Source: Klebsiella planticola ATCC 33531
GTDB lineage: Bacteria > Pseudomonadota > Gammaproteobacteria > Enterobacterales > Enterobacteriaceae
Reading direction: 5' to 3'
Length of the DNA stretch: 64,000 nt
NCBI RefSeq assembly: GCF_000735435.1
Contig: NZ_JMPP01000024.1
Span: 124,001-188,000 of the forward strand
In this document: in pieces, positions 46,455-56,515 of the stretch
How the letters are laid out: the number at the start of each line of letters is the position of its first letter
Position numbering within the stretch: position 1 is the stretch's first letter
Position numbers and translations under genes: made by a program
Notes under the pieces: generated by a model
Told to the model about the DNA's origin: nothing
Database searches by the model: none
Seen by the model: only the letters and a program-made list of their open reading frames with translations

Positions 46455-48212
46455 TTAACGCAGTTCGTTTGCCCGACGGAAGCGGCCTTGATAGTCGAAG
46501 ACTTTTTCCCTGACCTGCCAGTACTGGCCTTTCATGCGCGCGACGACAAAGTCCGGATGACGCAACAGAGGCTGCTGGGCAACAATGTCGGCAGGGGTTA
46601 TCCAGCGCAGCGGCACGCCCGGCGTGCGGGTATGCGGGCGGATAAACAGCTGCTCAAACGCGGTCCGCTGGGCCGGCGTCTGCAGGCGGAAGCGCTCGCT
46701 GACATCGGCGCCGTCCTCATCGTAATAGGTGATTTTCAGCCACGGGCCTTTATCGTCGCCACCGTGCTGCAGGTCCATACCGCTGCAGCGCAGCACCAGC
46801 GCGTCTTTGAGCTTCAGCGCGGCCTTCAGCATATCGTCGGGGTCGACCAGAATCGTGTCGCACTCGCGGCAGCGGCGGGCGGCAATATCATTTTCCGCAT
46901 TGCACTGCGGACAGTTTTTAAAACGAAAACGAAAATCGCACTGTTCACGATGACCGTCGTCATCTTCAAACCAGCCCTGGCAGCGGCGGCCAAAGTGTTC
47001 AATCAGCGTACCGTCGGCGGTGGTCTTTCCCCAGAAGGTATTGGCAAAGCCACAGGCCGGACAGAATACCTGTACGGGGACGTTATCGCTCTTGCCCTTC
47101 GGCGAGCCCACCTCTGGCGCATAGAGATCGTGAGGATTTCCGGCATAGTCGAGAATCAGGCAGTCGGTTTTCCCCGGCGCCAGACGCAGGCCGCGGCCGA
47201 CAATTTGCTGATACAGGCTGACCGACTCCGTGGGGCGCAGGATGGCGATCAGATCGACATGCGGGGCATCAAACCCGGTGGTGAGCACCGCCACGTTCAC
47301 CAGATAACGATACTGCTGCGCCTTAAATGCTTCGATGATGCGATCGCGCTGCGGACCGGGCGTGTCACCGGTAATCAGCTCCGCCTCGCCGGCGGGCAGC
47401 AGGCCGGTAATTTCCCGCGCGTGTTCTACCGTGGAGGCGAAAATCATCACTCCCTTGCGCGTCTGGGCAAATTCGACGATCTGGCTGACGATATGCGGCG
47501 TAATGCGCTGCTGCTTTTTTAGCTCAAGGTTCAGGTCCGCTTCGCTAAACAACCCGTTGCTCTGCGGCTGAAGGCGGCTGAAATCGTACTGTACGACCGG
47601 CATATCCAGCCGCTCCGGAGGCGTCAGATACCCGTGCTTGATCATATAGCGCAGCGGCAGCTCGTAAATACAGTCGCGGAACAACGCCTTCTCATCACCG
47701 CGAACCATACCATGATAATGAAACTGGTAGATCCAGCCCTTGCCGAGGCGGAACGGCGTGGCGGTCAACCCGAGCAGACGCAGCTGCGGATTGACCTGCT
47801 GCAAATGGCTGATAATTTGCTGGTACTGGCTGTCATCATCGTCGCTGATGCGGTGGCATTCATCGACGATCAGCAGTGAAAACTCGGCCTGAAACTGTTC
47901 AAGGTTACGGGCTACCGATTGCACGCTGCCGAAAACCACCTTGCCGTGGCTCTCTTTGCGTTTCAGGCCGGCAGCAAAAATATCCGCCTCCAGCCCAAGC
48001 GCACAATACTTGGCGTGGTTTTGCGCGACCAGCTCCTTGACGTGCGCCAGCACCAGAACGCGGCCGCGCGCCAGACGCGCCAGTTCGGCGATGACCAGGC
48101 TTTTACCTGCGCCGGTTGGCAGGACGATGGCGGCCGGTTCATGATGGCGACGAAACCAGGCGAGCGTGGCGTCGACGGCCTCTTTTTGGTAGGGACGTAA
48201 TGTAAAAGTCAT
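46455..48212 (-). CDS. radD: Superfamily 2 helicase-like DNA repair protein RadD
   Basis: RadD (YejH), 585 aa, a RecQ-like SF2 ATPase that works with RecA and SSB in recombination and double-strand-break repair. Walker A PTGAGKS is at residues 32-38 and the DECH box at 117-120; motif VI is [13 protein letters not shown]. The C-terminal zinc-binding cysteines are CPAC and [18 protein letters not shown]. It is divergent from rsuA, as in E. coli. Confidence 0.96.
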   Translation of the reverse strand: MTFTLRPYQKEAVDATLAWFRRHHEPAAIVLPTGAGKSLVIAELARLARGRVLVLAHVKELVAQNHAKYCALGLEADIFAAGLKRKESHGKVVFGSVQSVARNLEQFQAEFSLLIVDECHRISDDDDSQYQQIISHLQQVNPQLRLLGLTATPFRLGKGWIYQFHYHGMVRGDEKALFRDCIYELPLRYMIKHGYLTPPERLDMPVVQYDFSRLQPQSNGLFSEADLNLELKKQQRITPHIVSQIVEFAQTRKGVMIFASTVEHAREITGLLPAGEAELITGDTPGPQRDRIIEAFKAQQYRYLVNVAVLTTGFDAPHVDLIAILRPTESVSLYQQIVGRGLRLAPGKTDCLILDYAGNPHDLYAPEVGSPKGKSDNVPVQVFCPACGFANTFWGKTTADGTLIEHFGRRCQGWFEDDDGHREQCDFRFRFKNCPQCNAENDIAARRCRECDTILVDPDDMLKAALKLKDALVLRCSGMDLQHGGDDKGPWLKITYYDEDGADVSERFRLQTPAQRTAFEQLFIRPHTRTPGVPLRWITPADIVAQQPLLRHPDFVVARMKGQYWQVREKVFDYQGRFRRANELR

Positions 48213-48359
48213 GGCTATACTGGCGTTAATTAACTCGCAAATAGTATGCCACGAATCTTTTCCCTTGAGTGGCGTTAAGAGCCCGTTATACTAGCCAGCG
48301 AACTTCTTCTTTTTCGGGCGTTTGCCCGCTCCAGCATTATTACAGGCTAAAAAAATCTC

Positions 48360-49079
48360 ATGCGACTTGATAAGTTTATCGCTCAGCAACTTGGCGTCAG
48401 TCGGGCTATTGCCGGGCGTGAAATCCGCAGCAGCCGCGTTCTCGTAGACGGCGAAATCGTCAAAGATGCGTCGTTTAAGCTCCAGCCAGAGCACGACGTG
48501 GAGTATGACGGCAATACGCTGACTCAGCAGAACGGCCCGCGCTACTTTATGCTCAACAAGCCGCAGGGGTACGTCTGCTCCACGGACGATCCGGATCATC
48601 CAACGATTCTCTATTTCCTGGATGTCCCGGTCGCGCATAAGCTGCATGCCGCAGGTCGACTGGATATCGACACCACCGGACTGGTGCTGATGACCGATGA
48701 CGGGCAGTGGTCGCACCGCATCACTTCTCCGCGCCATCACTGTGAGAAAACCTATCTGGTGACGCTGGAAAACCCGGTGGATGAGCAAACGGCTGAACAG
48801 TTTGCGAAAGGCGTTCAGCTGCACAATGAAAAGGATCTGACGAAACCTGCGCGTCTGGAAGTGCTGACGCCAACGGAAGTGCGCTTAACGATAAGCGAAG
48901 GGCGCTACCATCAGGTGAAACGCATGTTCGCGGCGGTGGGTAATCACGTCGTCGGCCTGCATCGTGAACGTATTGGCGACATCATGCTGGATGAATCTCT
49001 GGAGCCTGGCGAATACCGCCCGCTGACGGAAGACGAGATAGCCAGCGTTGGCCTCCAGCATGCACGGAGTAAAACGTGA
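48360..49079 (+). CDS. rsuA: 16S rRNA pseudouridine(516) synthase RsuA
   Basis: Pseudouridylates U516 of 16S rRNA. 239 aa (E. coli 231; the C-terminus is slightly longer, ending LQHARSKT). An S4 RNA-binding domain ([22 protein letters not shown]) is followed by the catalytic motif [17 protein letters not shown] with the essential Asp. The stop overlaps the GTG start of bcr by 4 bp (GTGA), so the two are translationally coupled. Confidence 0.97.
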   Translation: MRLDKFIAQQLGVSRAIAGREIRSSRVLVDGEIVKDASFKLQPEHDVEYDGNTLTQQNGPRYFMLNKPQGYVCSTDDPDHPTILYFLDVPVAHKLHAAGRLDIDTTGLVLMTDDGQWSHRITSPRHHCEKTYLVTLENPVDEQTAEQFAKGVQLHNEKDLTKPARLEVLTPTEVRLTISEGRYHQVKRMFAAVGNHVVGLHRERIGDIMLDESLEPGEYRPLTEDEIASVGLQHARSKT

Positions 49080-50272
49080 CGGCAAAGCAGAATTCTTCAC
49101 TGGGGATTGTGTTTATTCTTGGCCTGCTGGCCATGTTGATGCCACTGTCGATTGATATGTACCTCCCGGCGCTGCCGGTGATTTCGGCGCAGTTTAATGT
49201 GCCGGACGGCAGTGCGCAGATGACGCTCAGTACTTATATTCTGGGCTTTGCTTTCGGTCAGCTGCTGTATGGCCCGATGGCCGACAGCATCGGCCGTAAG
49301 CCGGTGATCCTCGGAGGAACGCTGATTTTCGCCGCGGCTGCGGTGGCCTGCGCGCTGTCGCAGACTATCGACATGCTGATTACCATGCGTTTCTTCCACG
49401 GTCTGGCGGCTGCGGCGGCAAGCGTGGTCATCAACGCCCTGATGCGCGATATCTATCCGAAAGAAGAGTTTTCGCGGATGATGTCGTTCGTCATGCTGGT
49501 CACCACTATCGCGCCGCTGGTTGCGCCGATGGTAGGGGGCGCCGTTCTGGTGTGGTTCAGCTGGCATGCGATCTTCTGGATTCTCGCGCTGGCGGCGCTG
49601 CTGGCCTCGGCGATGATTGCTTTTTTCATCAGCGAAACGCTGCCGGTTGAACGGCGACAAAAATTTAGTCTGCGCACCACGCTGGGTAACTTTGCGACCT
49701 TGTTCCGGCATAAGCGGGTGCTGAGCTATATGCTGGCGAGTGGCTTCAGCTTTGCCGGGATGTTCTCCTTCCTGAGCGCCGGGCCGTTTGTCTACATCAA
49801 TATCAACCACGTTTCGCCGCAGCACTTTGGTTACTATTTTGCGCTGAACATTGTCTTCTTGTTCATCATGACCATCATTAACAGCCGCTTTGTCCGACGG
49901 GTCGGGGCGCTGAATATGTTCCGCGCCGGGCTGTGGATTCAGTTTGTGATGGCGGTATGGATGGTGGTCTGCGCGCTGCTGGATGTCGGATTCTGGGCGC
50001 TGGTGGTCGGCGTTGCCGCGTTTGTCGGCTGCGTTTCGATGGTCTCCTCCAACGCGATGGCGGTCATTCTGGACGAGTTTCCGCATATGGCGGGCACCGC
50101 CTCATCGCTGGCGGGGACCTTCCGCTTTGGCATCGGGGCGATTATTGGCGCGCTGCTGTCCATGGCCACCTTTACTACCGCCTGGCCGATGCTGATTTCG
50201 ATCGCATTTTGCGCCAGCAGTTCCATCCTTTTTTACCTCTACGCCAGTCGGCGACGTAAAACCGCGCACTAA
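49076..50272 (+). CDS. bcr: Bcr/CflA family multidrug efflux transporter Bcr
   Basis: 12-helix major-facilitator drug:proton antiporter of 398 aa; the E. coli homologue exports bicyclomycin and sulfonamides and affects dipeptide export. Start codon GTG at 49076, overlapping rsuA. Landmarks are [12 protein letters not shown], the motif [19 protein letters not shown] between helices 2 and 3, and [19 protein letters not shown]. It is followed by a strong terminator. Confidence 0.97.
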   Translation: MTAKQNSSLGIVFILGLLAMLMPLSIDMYLPALPVISAQFNVPDGSAQMTLSTYILGFAFGQLLYGPMADSIGRKPVILGGTLIFAAAAVACALSQTIDMLITMRFFHGLAAAAASVVINALMRDIYPKEEFSRMMSFVMLVTTIAPLVAPMVGGAVLVWFSWHAIFWILALAALLASAMIAFFISETLPVERRQKFSLRTTLGNFATLFRHKRVLSYMLASGFSFAGMFSFLSAGPFVYININHVSPQHFGYYFALNIVFLFIMTIINSRFVRRVGALNMFRAGLWIQFVMAVWMVVCALLDVGFWALVVGVAAFVGCVSMVSSNAMAVILDEFPHMAGTASSLAGTFRFGIGAIIGALLSMATFTTAWPMLISIAFCASSSILFYLYASRRRKTAH

Positions 50273-50284
50273 AATACCTGCCAC

Positions 50285-50309
50285 AAGGGGCGATTTCCGC
50301 CCCTTTTTT
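50285..50309 (+). terminator. rsuA-bcr terminator
   Basis: AAGGGGCG-ATTTC-CGCCCCTTTTTTG: 8-bp stem with T-run, 13 bases after the bcr stop. Confidence 0.92.
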
Positions 50310-50605
50310 GATGCACATCAACCGCGATGGGCTTCCCGGTTCTGTAATTTGTTTCTTTTATGTAAAATCAATTAGTGTAAAAAGTCGCATTGTTGCGATA
50401 AAAAAGTTGTTTTGGATCACAGAAACGGGTACATATAGCCCCGATCTGTTTCCGCAGCGAAACTATAAGGTTCTGGATTATAAGTCGTTAACCCTGGCGT
50501 GACGCGGGTGTAAACGTTTTCTATGCTGATGCAGGACTATTTGTCAACGATGTGTTAATATTGATGTAAATTTATTGTGAAGCATTTTGCTTCCGGGGAA
50601 ACTAA
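50310..50605. other. AT-rich leader region of yejG
   Basis: Gene-free stretch, part of the 333-bp gap between bcr and yejG. It holds a small hairpin TCGCA-TTGT-TGCGA (50385-50398) flanked by A-runs, and a possible promoter with TTGTCA at 50541-50546 and TGTAAA at 50565-50570 (18-base spacing) about 36 bases before the yejG start. Nothing else recognisable. Confidence 0.35.
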
Positions 50606-50950
50606 GTGAATACACAGCAACTCTCTATCGTACACCGTCTGCCGCAGAGCTATCGCTGGCTGGCCGGTTTTGCGGGTTCAAGAGTTGAACCGATTCCGCA
50701 AAACGGCGCCGAGAGTGAAAACAGCCTCGTTGCGCTGAAGCTACTCAGCCCGGACGGAGAGAAAGCGTGGCCGGTGATGCATAAGCTCAGCCAGGCCCTC
50801 AGCGACATCGAAGTCGATTGCTCCATCGTTGAGTGTGAAGGGGAGCCGTGCCTGTTTGTGAATTTACAGGACGAGTTTGCGGCAACCTGTCGACTGAAAA
50901 ATTTCGGCGTGGCGATTGCCGAACCGTTCTCTGGCCACAACCCATTCTGA
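50606..50950 (+). CDS. yejG: Conserved protein YejG
   Basis: 114-aa cytosolic protein matching E. coli YejG along its whole length ([43 protein letters not shown]). No domain of known function. In E. coli it has been linked to low-level aminoglycoside tolerance, which I cannot judge here. Start codon is GTG, with GGGGAA 8 bases upstream. It is convergent with yejF, with only 3 bases between the stops. Confidence 0.94.
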   Translation: MNTQQLSIVHRLPQSYRWLAGFAGSRVEPIPQNGAESENSLVALKLLSPDGEKAWPVMHKLSQALSDIEVDCSIVECEGEPCLFVNLQDEFAATCRLKNFGVAIAEPFSGHNPF

Positions 50951-50953
50951 CCG

Positions 50954-52543
50954 TCAGCCCAGCGCCAGAAGCTGGCGGGTATATTCCTGCTGTGGAGCGG
51001 TAAAAACGCGTTCGCACTCCCCCTGCTCGACGACTTCTCCCTGCCGTAACACCATCACCTGATGACACAACGTCCGCACTACGCGTAAATCATGGCTGAT
51101 AAAAATATAGGCCAGCCGATATTTTTGCTGTAACGCTTTCAGCAAAGCCAGTATTTGCGCCTGGACAGTCTTGTCCAGCGACGACGTGGGCTCATCCAGC
51201 ACGATGAGCTGAGGTTTCACGATCAGCGCCCGGGCAATCGCAATACGCTGACGCTGGCCACCGGAAAACTCAGCCGGATAGCGATGCCGCGTTTGCGGAT
51301 CGAGCCCCACCTCCTGCATCGCCTGTATCACCGCTTGTTCACGCGCGGCCGACGTTAGCGTTGGCTGGTGGACGCGCAGACCCTCTTCAATAATCTGTAG
51401 CACGTTCAACCGGGGATTCAGCGACGAGTTGGGATCCTGGAAGACTATCTGCATCTGGCGGCGCAGCGGCAGCATTTGCCGACGGCTACGTCCCTGCAGC
51501 GCCTGCCCCTCAAAGGCGATCGTCCCTTGCGAGGCAATCAGGCGCAGCAGGGCCAGCCCGGTGGTGCTTTTGCCCGATCCCGACTCGCCCACCAGGCCCA
51601 GGGTTTCCCCCGCGCGCAGCTGGAAATTGAGCGCGTTGACCACCCGGTTATGATCCACTACCCGGCGGAGGAGCCCTTTACGCACCGGGAAGGCGACGCT
51701 CAGATCGACGGCCTTCAGCAGCAGCGGCGCATCGGTGGCCAGCGGCACCGGCCTGCCGGCGGGTTCGCTGTCCAGCAGACGACGGGTATAAGGGTGTTCG
51801 GGGGCGGCAAAAAGCGCCCGACAGGCGTTTTGTTCGACGCAGCGACCGTTTTGCATCACCGCCACGCGGTCAGCGAGCTGGCGGACAATACTTAAGTTAT
51901 GGGTAATAAACAGCAGCCCCATATTCAGTTCATTTTTCAGCTCGCGTAACAGCTGCAGGATTTGCGCCTGTACGGTCACGTCCAGGGCGGTAGTGGGTTC
52001 GTCGGCAATCAGCAGCTCTGGACGGGTGAGCAGCGCCATGGCAATCATGATCCGCTGGCGTTCGCCGCCGGAAAACTGATGCGGGTAGTCCGCCAGCCGG
52101 CGTACGGCATGACGGATACCGACCCGCTCCAGGCAGTTAAGGATCTCACCTCGCGCGGCCTCTTTGCGCATACCGCGATGCAAAGACAGCACTTCATACA
52201 GCTGCTTTTCCAGCGTATGCAGGGGATTGAGCGACACCATCGGTTCCTGAAAAATCATCGCGATCCGATTACCGCGCACCTGACTCAGCGTGCGCTCATC
52301 GGCGTGAAGCAGCGACTGGCCGTGAAAGCGAATGTCTCCGCCGGGGTAGCAGACCGGCGGAGAGGGGAGCAGCCGCAGCACCGAGAGCGCGGAGACGCTT
52401 TTACCGGAGCCGGATTCCCCCACCAGCGCCAGGGTTTCCCCGGCGCCAATATTCAGGGAGAGCTCGCTGACGACGGTATGCGTTTTCCCCTGCTGGCGGA
52501 AGGCGATGGAGAGGTTGTCTATCTCTAACAAAGGCTGCGTCAT
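50954..52543 (-). CDS. yejF: Peptide ABC transporter ATP-binding protein YejF
   Basis: Double ATPase subunit of the YejABEF peptide importer, 529 aa from the ATG at 52543. Two complete nucleotide-binding domains, each with Walker A GESGSGKS, signatures FSGGERQRIMIAMAL and FSGGQRQRIAIARAL, and Walker B ELLIADEPTT and LIVLDEPTSS. Each half ends in an oppA/dppDF-type extension. The open frame reaches 16 codons upstream into yejE; the homologous start is 52543, 1 base after the yejE stop. The system imports oligopeptides and in enterics takes up microcin C and affects resistance to antimicrobial peptides. Confidence 0.96.
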   Translation of the reverse strand: MTQPLLEIDNLSIAFRQQGKTHTVVSELSLNIGAGETLALVGESGSGKSVSALSVLRLLPSPPVCYPGGDIRFHGQSLLHADERTLSQVRGNRIAMIFQEPMVSLNPLHTLEKQLYEVLSLHRGMRKEAARGEILNCLERVGIRHAVRRLADYPHQFSGGERQRIMIAMALLTRPELLIADEPTTALDVTVQAQILQLLRELKNELNMGLLFITHNLSIVRQLADRVAVMQNGRCVEQNACRALFAAPEHPYTRRLLDSEPAGRPVPLATDAPLLLKAVDLSVAFPVRKGLLRRVVDHNRVVNALNFQLRAGETLGLVGESGSGKSTTGLALLRLIASQGTIAFEGQALQGRSRRQMLPLRRQMQIVFQDPNSSLNPRLNVLQIIEEGLRVHQPTLTSAAREQAVIQAMQEVGLDPQTRHRYPAEFSGGQRQRIAIARALIVKPQLIVLDEPTSSLDKTVQAQILALLKALQQKYRLAYIFISHDLRVVRTLCHQVMVLRQGEVVEQGECERVFTAPQQEYTRQLLALG

Positions 52544-52544
52544 G

Positions 52545-53570
52545 TTATACCGCCTTACCGGGGTCGAAGGCGTCGCGGACGGCTTCACCAATGAAAATTA
52601 ACAACGATAACAGCACCGCGACCGACAGAAAGGCGGCGATGCCCAGCCACGGCGCCTGCAGATTGTTTTTCCCCTGCAGCAGCAGTTCGCCAAGCGATGG
52701 CGAACCGAGCGGCAGGCCGAAGCCGAGAAAATCGAGGGAAGTCAGGGTAGTGATGGAGCTGCACAGAATAAACGGCAGGAAGGTCAGAGTGGCGACCATG
52801 GCGTTGGGCAGCATATGGCGCAGGATAATATGCCGATCGCTGACCCCCAGCGCCTGCGCCGCGCGAATATAGTCATAGTTACGGGTGCGCAGGAATTCCG
52901 CCCGCACGACGCCGACCAGCGCCATCCAGCCGAACAGTACCGTAATGGCCAGCAGCCACCAGAAGCCCGGCTGGACGACACTGGAGAGTAAAATAATCAG
53001 GAACAGGGTTGGCATGCCTGACCACACCTCAATAAATCGCTGACCCCACAGGTCAATCTTGCCGCCGTAGTACCCCTGAATGGCACCCGCCAGTACCCCC
53101 AGTACGCTGGAGAAAAAGGTCAGCAGCAGGCCGAACAGAATCGATATTCGCGTGCCGTATAAAATACGGGCCAGCACGTCGCCGCCGTTGGCATCGGTAC
53201 CCAGCCAGTTTCTCGTCGAGGGGGGAGAAGGGAAGGGCGTTTGGGTGGCGAAGTCGATGGTGGTGGCGCCAAATCGGATCGGCGCCCACAGTATCCAGCC
53301 GTTATCATCCAGCTGCTTTTGCAGCCACGGATCCTGGTAGTCGGCGGCGGTAGCAAACGGGCCGCCAAAGGTCGTCTCGCTATAATTTTTCAATGCCGGA
53401 ACGTACAGGCTGCCGCGATACTGCACCAGCAGCGGGCGGTCGTTGGCAATCAGTTCGGCGCACAGGCTGAACACGAAAAGAATCATAAACAGCCACAGCG
53501 ACAGATAGCCGCGGCGGTTGTGACGAAAACGCGCCCAGCGGGCCTGATTAACGGGACTCAGAAAAGACAT
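52545..53570 (-). CDS. yejE: Peptide ABC transporter permease YejE
   Basis: Inner-membrane permease of YejABEF, 341 aa, DppC type. Membrane segments include WLFMILFVFSLCAELIAND at the N-terminus and the core helices at residues 140-330. The EAA loop reads RAAQALGVSDRHIILRHMLPNA. The ATG overlaps the yejB stop by one base. Confidence 0.96.
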   Translation of the reverse strand: MSFLSPVNQARWARFRHNRRGYLSLWLFMILFVFSLCAELIANDRPLLVQYRGSLYVPALKNYSETTFGGPFATAADYQDPWLQKQLDDNGWILWAPIRFGATTIDFATQTPFPSPPSTRNWLGTDANGGDVLARILYGTRISILFGLLLTFFSSVLGVLAGAIQGYYGGKIDLWGQRFIEVWSGMPTLFLIILLSSVVQPGFWWLLAITVLFGWMALVGVVRAEFLRTRNYDYIRAAQALGVSDRHIILRHMLPNAMVATLTFLPFILCSSITTLTSLDFLGFGLPLGSPSLGELLLQGKNNLQAPWLGIAAFLSVAVLLSLLIFIGEAVRDAFDPGKAV

Positions 53571-54664
53571 CAGCGGCCCTCAAAATCAATACGCGGATCG
53601 ACCAGCGTGTAGCAGATATCGCTGACAATATTCAGCAGCAGGCCGATCAGGGTAAAAATATACAGCGTGCCGAACATCACCGGGTAATCACGGGAAACGG
53701 TCGCCTCATAGCCCAGCAGTCCCAGGCCGTTGAGGGAAAACATCACTTCAATCAGCAAGGAACCGGTGAAAAACATACTGATAAACATCGCCGGGAAACC
53801 GGCGATCACCAGCAGCATGGCATTGCGAAAAACATGGCCCCATAAAATATGCTTTTCGCCCACCCCTTTGGCGCGTGCGGTCACGACATACTGCTTGCGG
53901 ATCTCGTCAAGAAAGCTGTTCTTGGTCAGCATGGTGAGCGCCGCAAAGCCGCCGATGACCGTCGCCAGCACCGGCAGCGTAATGTGCCAGAGATAGTCGA
54001 GAACCTTCTGATACCACGTCAGGCTATCGAAATTAGCTGACACCAGCCCGCGCAGCGGAAACAGGTCCAGATAGCTGCCCCCCGCGAAGAGCACGATCAG
54101 AATAATGGCGAACAGAAAGGCCGGGATGGCGTAGCCAATAATGATCAGCGTACTGCTCCAGATATCAAACTGGCTGCCGTTATGGACGGCTTTGCGGATG
54201 CCGAGCGGAATCGAGACCAGATAGATAATCAGCGTGCTCCACAGCCCCAGGGTGATGGAGACCGGCATGCTGTTTTTGATCAGCTGCAAGACTGACGCGC
54301 TGCGAAACAGGCTGTCGCCAAAATCGAAGCGCAGATAGTCGCCGAGCATTTTCAGGTAGCGTTCGTGGAGCGGTTTATCAAAGCCGTAGCGGTGGGTGAT
54401 TTCGGCAATCACTTCCGGATCGAGACCGCGCCCGCCGCGATAATGGCCTTCGCTGATGTTGCCGACGCCGGTCCGGGCATGGCTGGCAGCCATACCGCTT
54501 TCTCCGGCGCCCGGTAAGCCGCCACGGTTGCCGAACTCAATGGCGGCGATGGCCTGATCGACCGGGCCGCCCGGGGCTATCTGGACAATGAAAAAGTTGA
54601 TCGTAATGATCGCCCACAGCGTGGGGATTATCAGCAACAGCCGGCGGATCAGGTATGCGCCCAT
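53570..54664 (-). CDS. yejB: Peptide ABC transporter permease YejB
   Basis: Inner-membrane permease of YejABEF, 364 aa, DppB type. The N-terminus [32 protein letters not shown] is a hallmark of this family, followed by a long periplasmic loop (about 35-115) and the EAA-like loop [23 protein letters not shown]. Nine bases separate it from yejA. Confidence 0.96.
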   Translation of the reverse strand: MGAYLIRRLLLIIPTLWAIITINFFIVQIAPGGPVDQAIAAIEFGNRGGLPGAGESGMAASHARTGVGNISEGHYRGGRGLDPEVIAEITHRYGFDKPLHERYLKMLGDYLRFDFGDSLFRSASVLQLIKNSMPVSITLGLWSTLIIYLVSIPLGIRKAVHNGSQFDIWSSTLIIIGYAIPAFLFAIILIVLFAGGSYLDLFPLRGLVSANFDSLTWYQKVLDYLWHITLPVLATVIGGFAALTMLTKNSFLDEIRKQYVVTARAKGVGEKHILWGHVFRNAMLLVIAGFPAMFISMFFTGSLLIEVMFSLNGLGLLGYEATVSRDYPVMFGTLYIFTLIGLLLNIVSDICYTLVDPRIDFEGR

Positions 54665-54673
54665 CGTTATTCC

Positions 54674-56485
54674 TTACCGTTTGTCCGCGGGTAGTTTTGC
54701 CGCTTTGTTCACGTCATACCACCAGGTATCGAACCCGGATGAGTAGACGGGACGGGTCTGCGGGAAGGAGAATTTATCCCAGTACGCCGTCCTGTCCTGC
54801 GCCATATACCACATCGGCAGCATGTAATAGTTCCAGGTCAGCACCCGGTCCAGCGCGCGCCCCAGAGGCAGGAGCTTTTGCTTATTCCCCTGCCAGCGGA
54901 TGATCTGCGCAATCAGTTTGTCCACCACCGGACTCTGAACCCCGGGCGCATTGTAGCTGGAGTGAATATATGACGAATCCCAGGAGATTTGCAGGTCGGT
55001 TCCGGGCCAGGGCGTCGCGCGCCAGACGATGGGCATCATATCGTAGTCACGACTGCGTCGGCGGTTACTGTACTGTGAATTATCGACCTGGCGAATATCC
55101 ATCGTAATACCGAGGCGCTGGAGATTATGCTGGAACGGCAGCACCCAGCGATCGTTGCCCCCGGAAGGCAGCAGCAGTTCAAAGCGCAGCGGCTTGCTGG
55201 TGACGGTGTTGATTCGACGTTGGTTTTTCAGCACCCAGCCCGCCTGCTTAAGCAACGCATCCGCCTGCAGCAAATTTGTGCGATCGAACCCATCGCCGCG
55301 GGATCGCGGCGGCTGATAGACGGAGGTGAAAACCTCCGGCGGCAGATCGGCCTTCATTGGCGTCAGCAGGGCGAGCTCTTCGGCATCGGGCGCGTGACGC
55401 GCCGCATATTCGGTATTCTGAAAGTAGCTGCTGGCCCGGCTGTAGGCGCCATAAAACAGCGCCTTGTTCATCCACTCGAAATCAAAGGCGAGGGTGATGG
55501 CTTCCCGGACCTGGCGGTCGTTAAACACCGGGCGCTGGATATTAAACGCCAGCCATTGGGTATCCTGCGCCGAGGTGTTCGGGTACTCATCTTTGACAAT
55601 ATAGCCGTGGGTAAAATTGCGTCCGACATAGCGGGTCGACCAGTTTTTGGCCATCGTCTCTGCGCGTCGGTCGACGGCGCCGGCCTTAAAGGCTTCAAAG
55701 GCGACATTATCGTCAAGGTAGTAGTCGTAGCGCAGCGTGTCGAAATTCCAGCGCCCGCGGTTCACCGGCAGGTCGGCCGCCCAGTAGTCCTTCACCCGCG
55801 AGTAGATGATGTACTGACCCATCCGCCAGTCGGTAATTCGATAGGGGCCGCTGGCCAGCGGCGGGGTGGAAAGCGGGTCGCTGAGCTTATGGTTGCGCCA
55901 GAATGCCTCAGGCATCACCGGCAGGGAGAGCAGACTCAGCATGTTCTCCTTGCCAGGCTGCGCCAGCGTAATGCGCACGGTGCGCGGCGCAATGGCCTCG
56001 ACGCGGGTCCCCTTGTAGAACAAGCGGAACTGCGGTACCCCTTCGGTCATAAATTTGTGGAACGTGAAGGCGACATCGCCGGCGGTAATCGGGCTGCCAT
56101 CATGAAAACGGGCGTGCGGATTGAGGGTTATCTCCATCCACGAGAAATCATCGGCGTAGCGCGTGTGTGCGGCAATGAGCGGATAATAGCTGCCCGGTTC
56201 ATCATCGGAGGTGGTGAACAGCGTGTCGTACAGAGCGTCGGTACGTACTCCCGGGTTGCCGCGCAGCGCATAGCGGTTGAAGTTATCGAAGGTGCCAATG
56301 CTGGCGTTGACTATTGTTCCCCCTTTCGGGGCACTGGGATTGGCATAATCAAAATGGTCAAAGCCGACGGCGTATTTCGGTTCGCCAATGATGGCAAAAG
56401 TGCTGCCCTCTTTTATGGTTATGGTTTGCGCCTGACTATTCAGGCTGAACAGGGTCAGTAATATCAGGCAGACACGCGCAAACAT
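54674..56485 (-). CDS. yejA: Peptide ABC transporter substrate-binding protein YejA
   Basis: Periplasmic oligopeptide-binding protein of 603 aa with a signal peptide ending near LNSQAQ. It is of the SBP_bac_5 (DppA/OppA) family: FDHFDYANPSAPKGG near the N-terminus, WMEITLNPHARFHDGSPITAGDVAFTF, and PLASGPYRI. It delivers peptides to YejB-YejE-YejF. It starts the yejABEF cluster, 30 bases after pdeN, so readthrough from pdeN is possible. Confidence 0.96.
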   Translation of the reverse strand: MFARVCLILLTLFSLNSQAQTITIKEGSTFAIIGEPKYAVGFDHFDYANPSAPKGGTIVNASIGTFDNFNRYALRGNPGVRTDALYDTLFTTSDDEPGSYYPLIAAHTRYADDFSWMEITLNPHARFHDGSPITAGDVAFTFHKFMTEGVPQFRLFYKGTRVEAIAPRTVRITLAQPGKENMLSLLSLPVMPEAFWRNHKLSDPLSTPPLASGPYRITDWRMGQYIIYSRVKDYWAADLPVNRGRWNFDTLRYDYYLDDNVAFEAFKAGAVDRRAETMAKNWSTRYVGRNFTHGYIVKDEYPNTSAQDTQWLAFNIQRPVFNDRQVREAITLAFDFEWMNKALFYGAYSRASSYFQNTEYAARHAPDAEELALLTPMKADLPPEVFTSVYQPPRSRGDGFDRTNLLQADALLKQAGWVLKNQRRINTVTSKPLRFELLLPSGGNDRWVLPFQHNLQRLGITMDIRQVDNSQYSNRRRSRDYDMMPIVWRATPWPGTDLQISWDSSYIHSSYNAPGVQSPVVDKLIAQIIRWQGNKQKLLPLGRALDRVLTWNYYMLPMWYMAQDRTAYWDKFSFPQTRPVYSSGFDTWWYDVNKAAKLPADKR

Positions 56486-56515
56486 AGCCAGATTAATATC
56501 CTCTGTGGGCAGACA

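Noticed and set aside
49097..50086. 329-codon open frame on the minus strand
   Set aside because: Antisense to bcr; His/Arg/Gln-rich low-complexity product typical of a shadow of a membrane-protein gene.
55127..56461. 444-codon open frame on the plus strand
   Set aside because: Antisense to yejA, no recognisable domain and no ribosome binding site.
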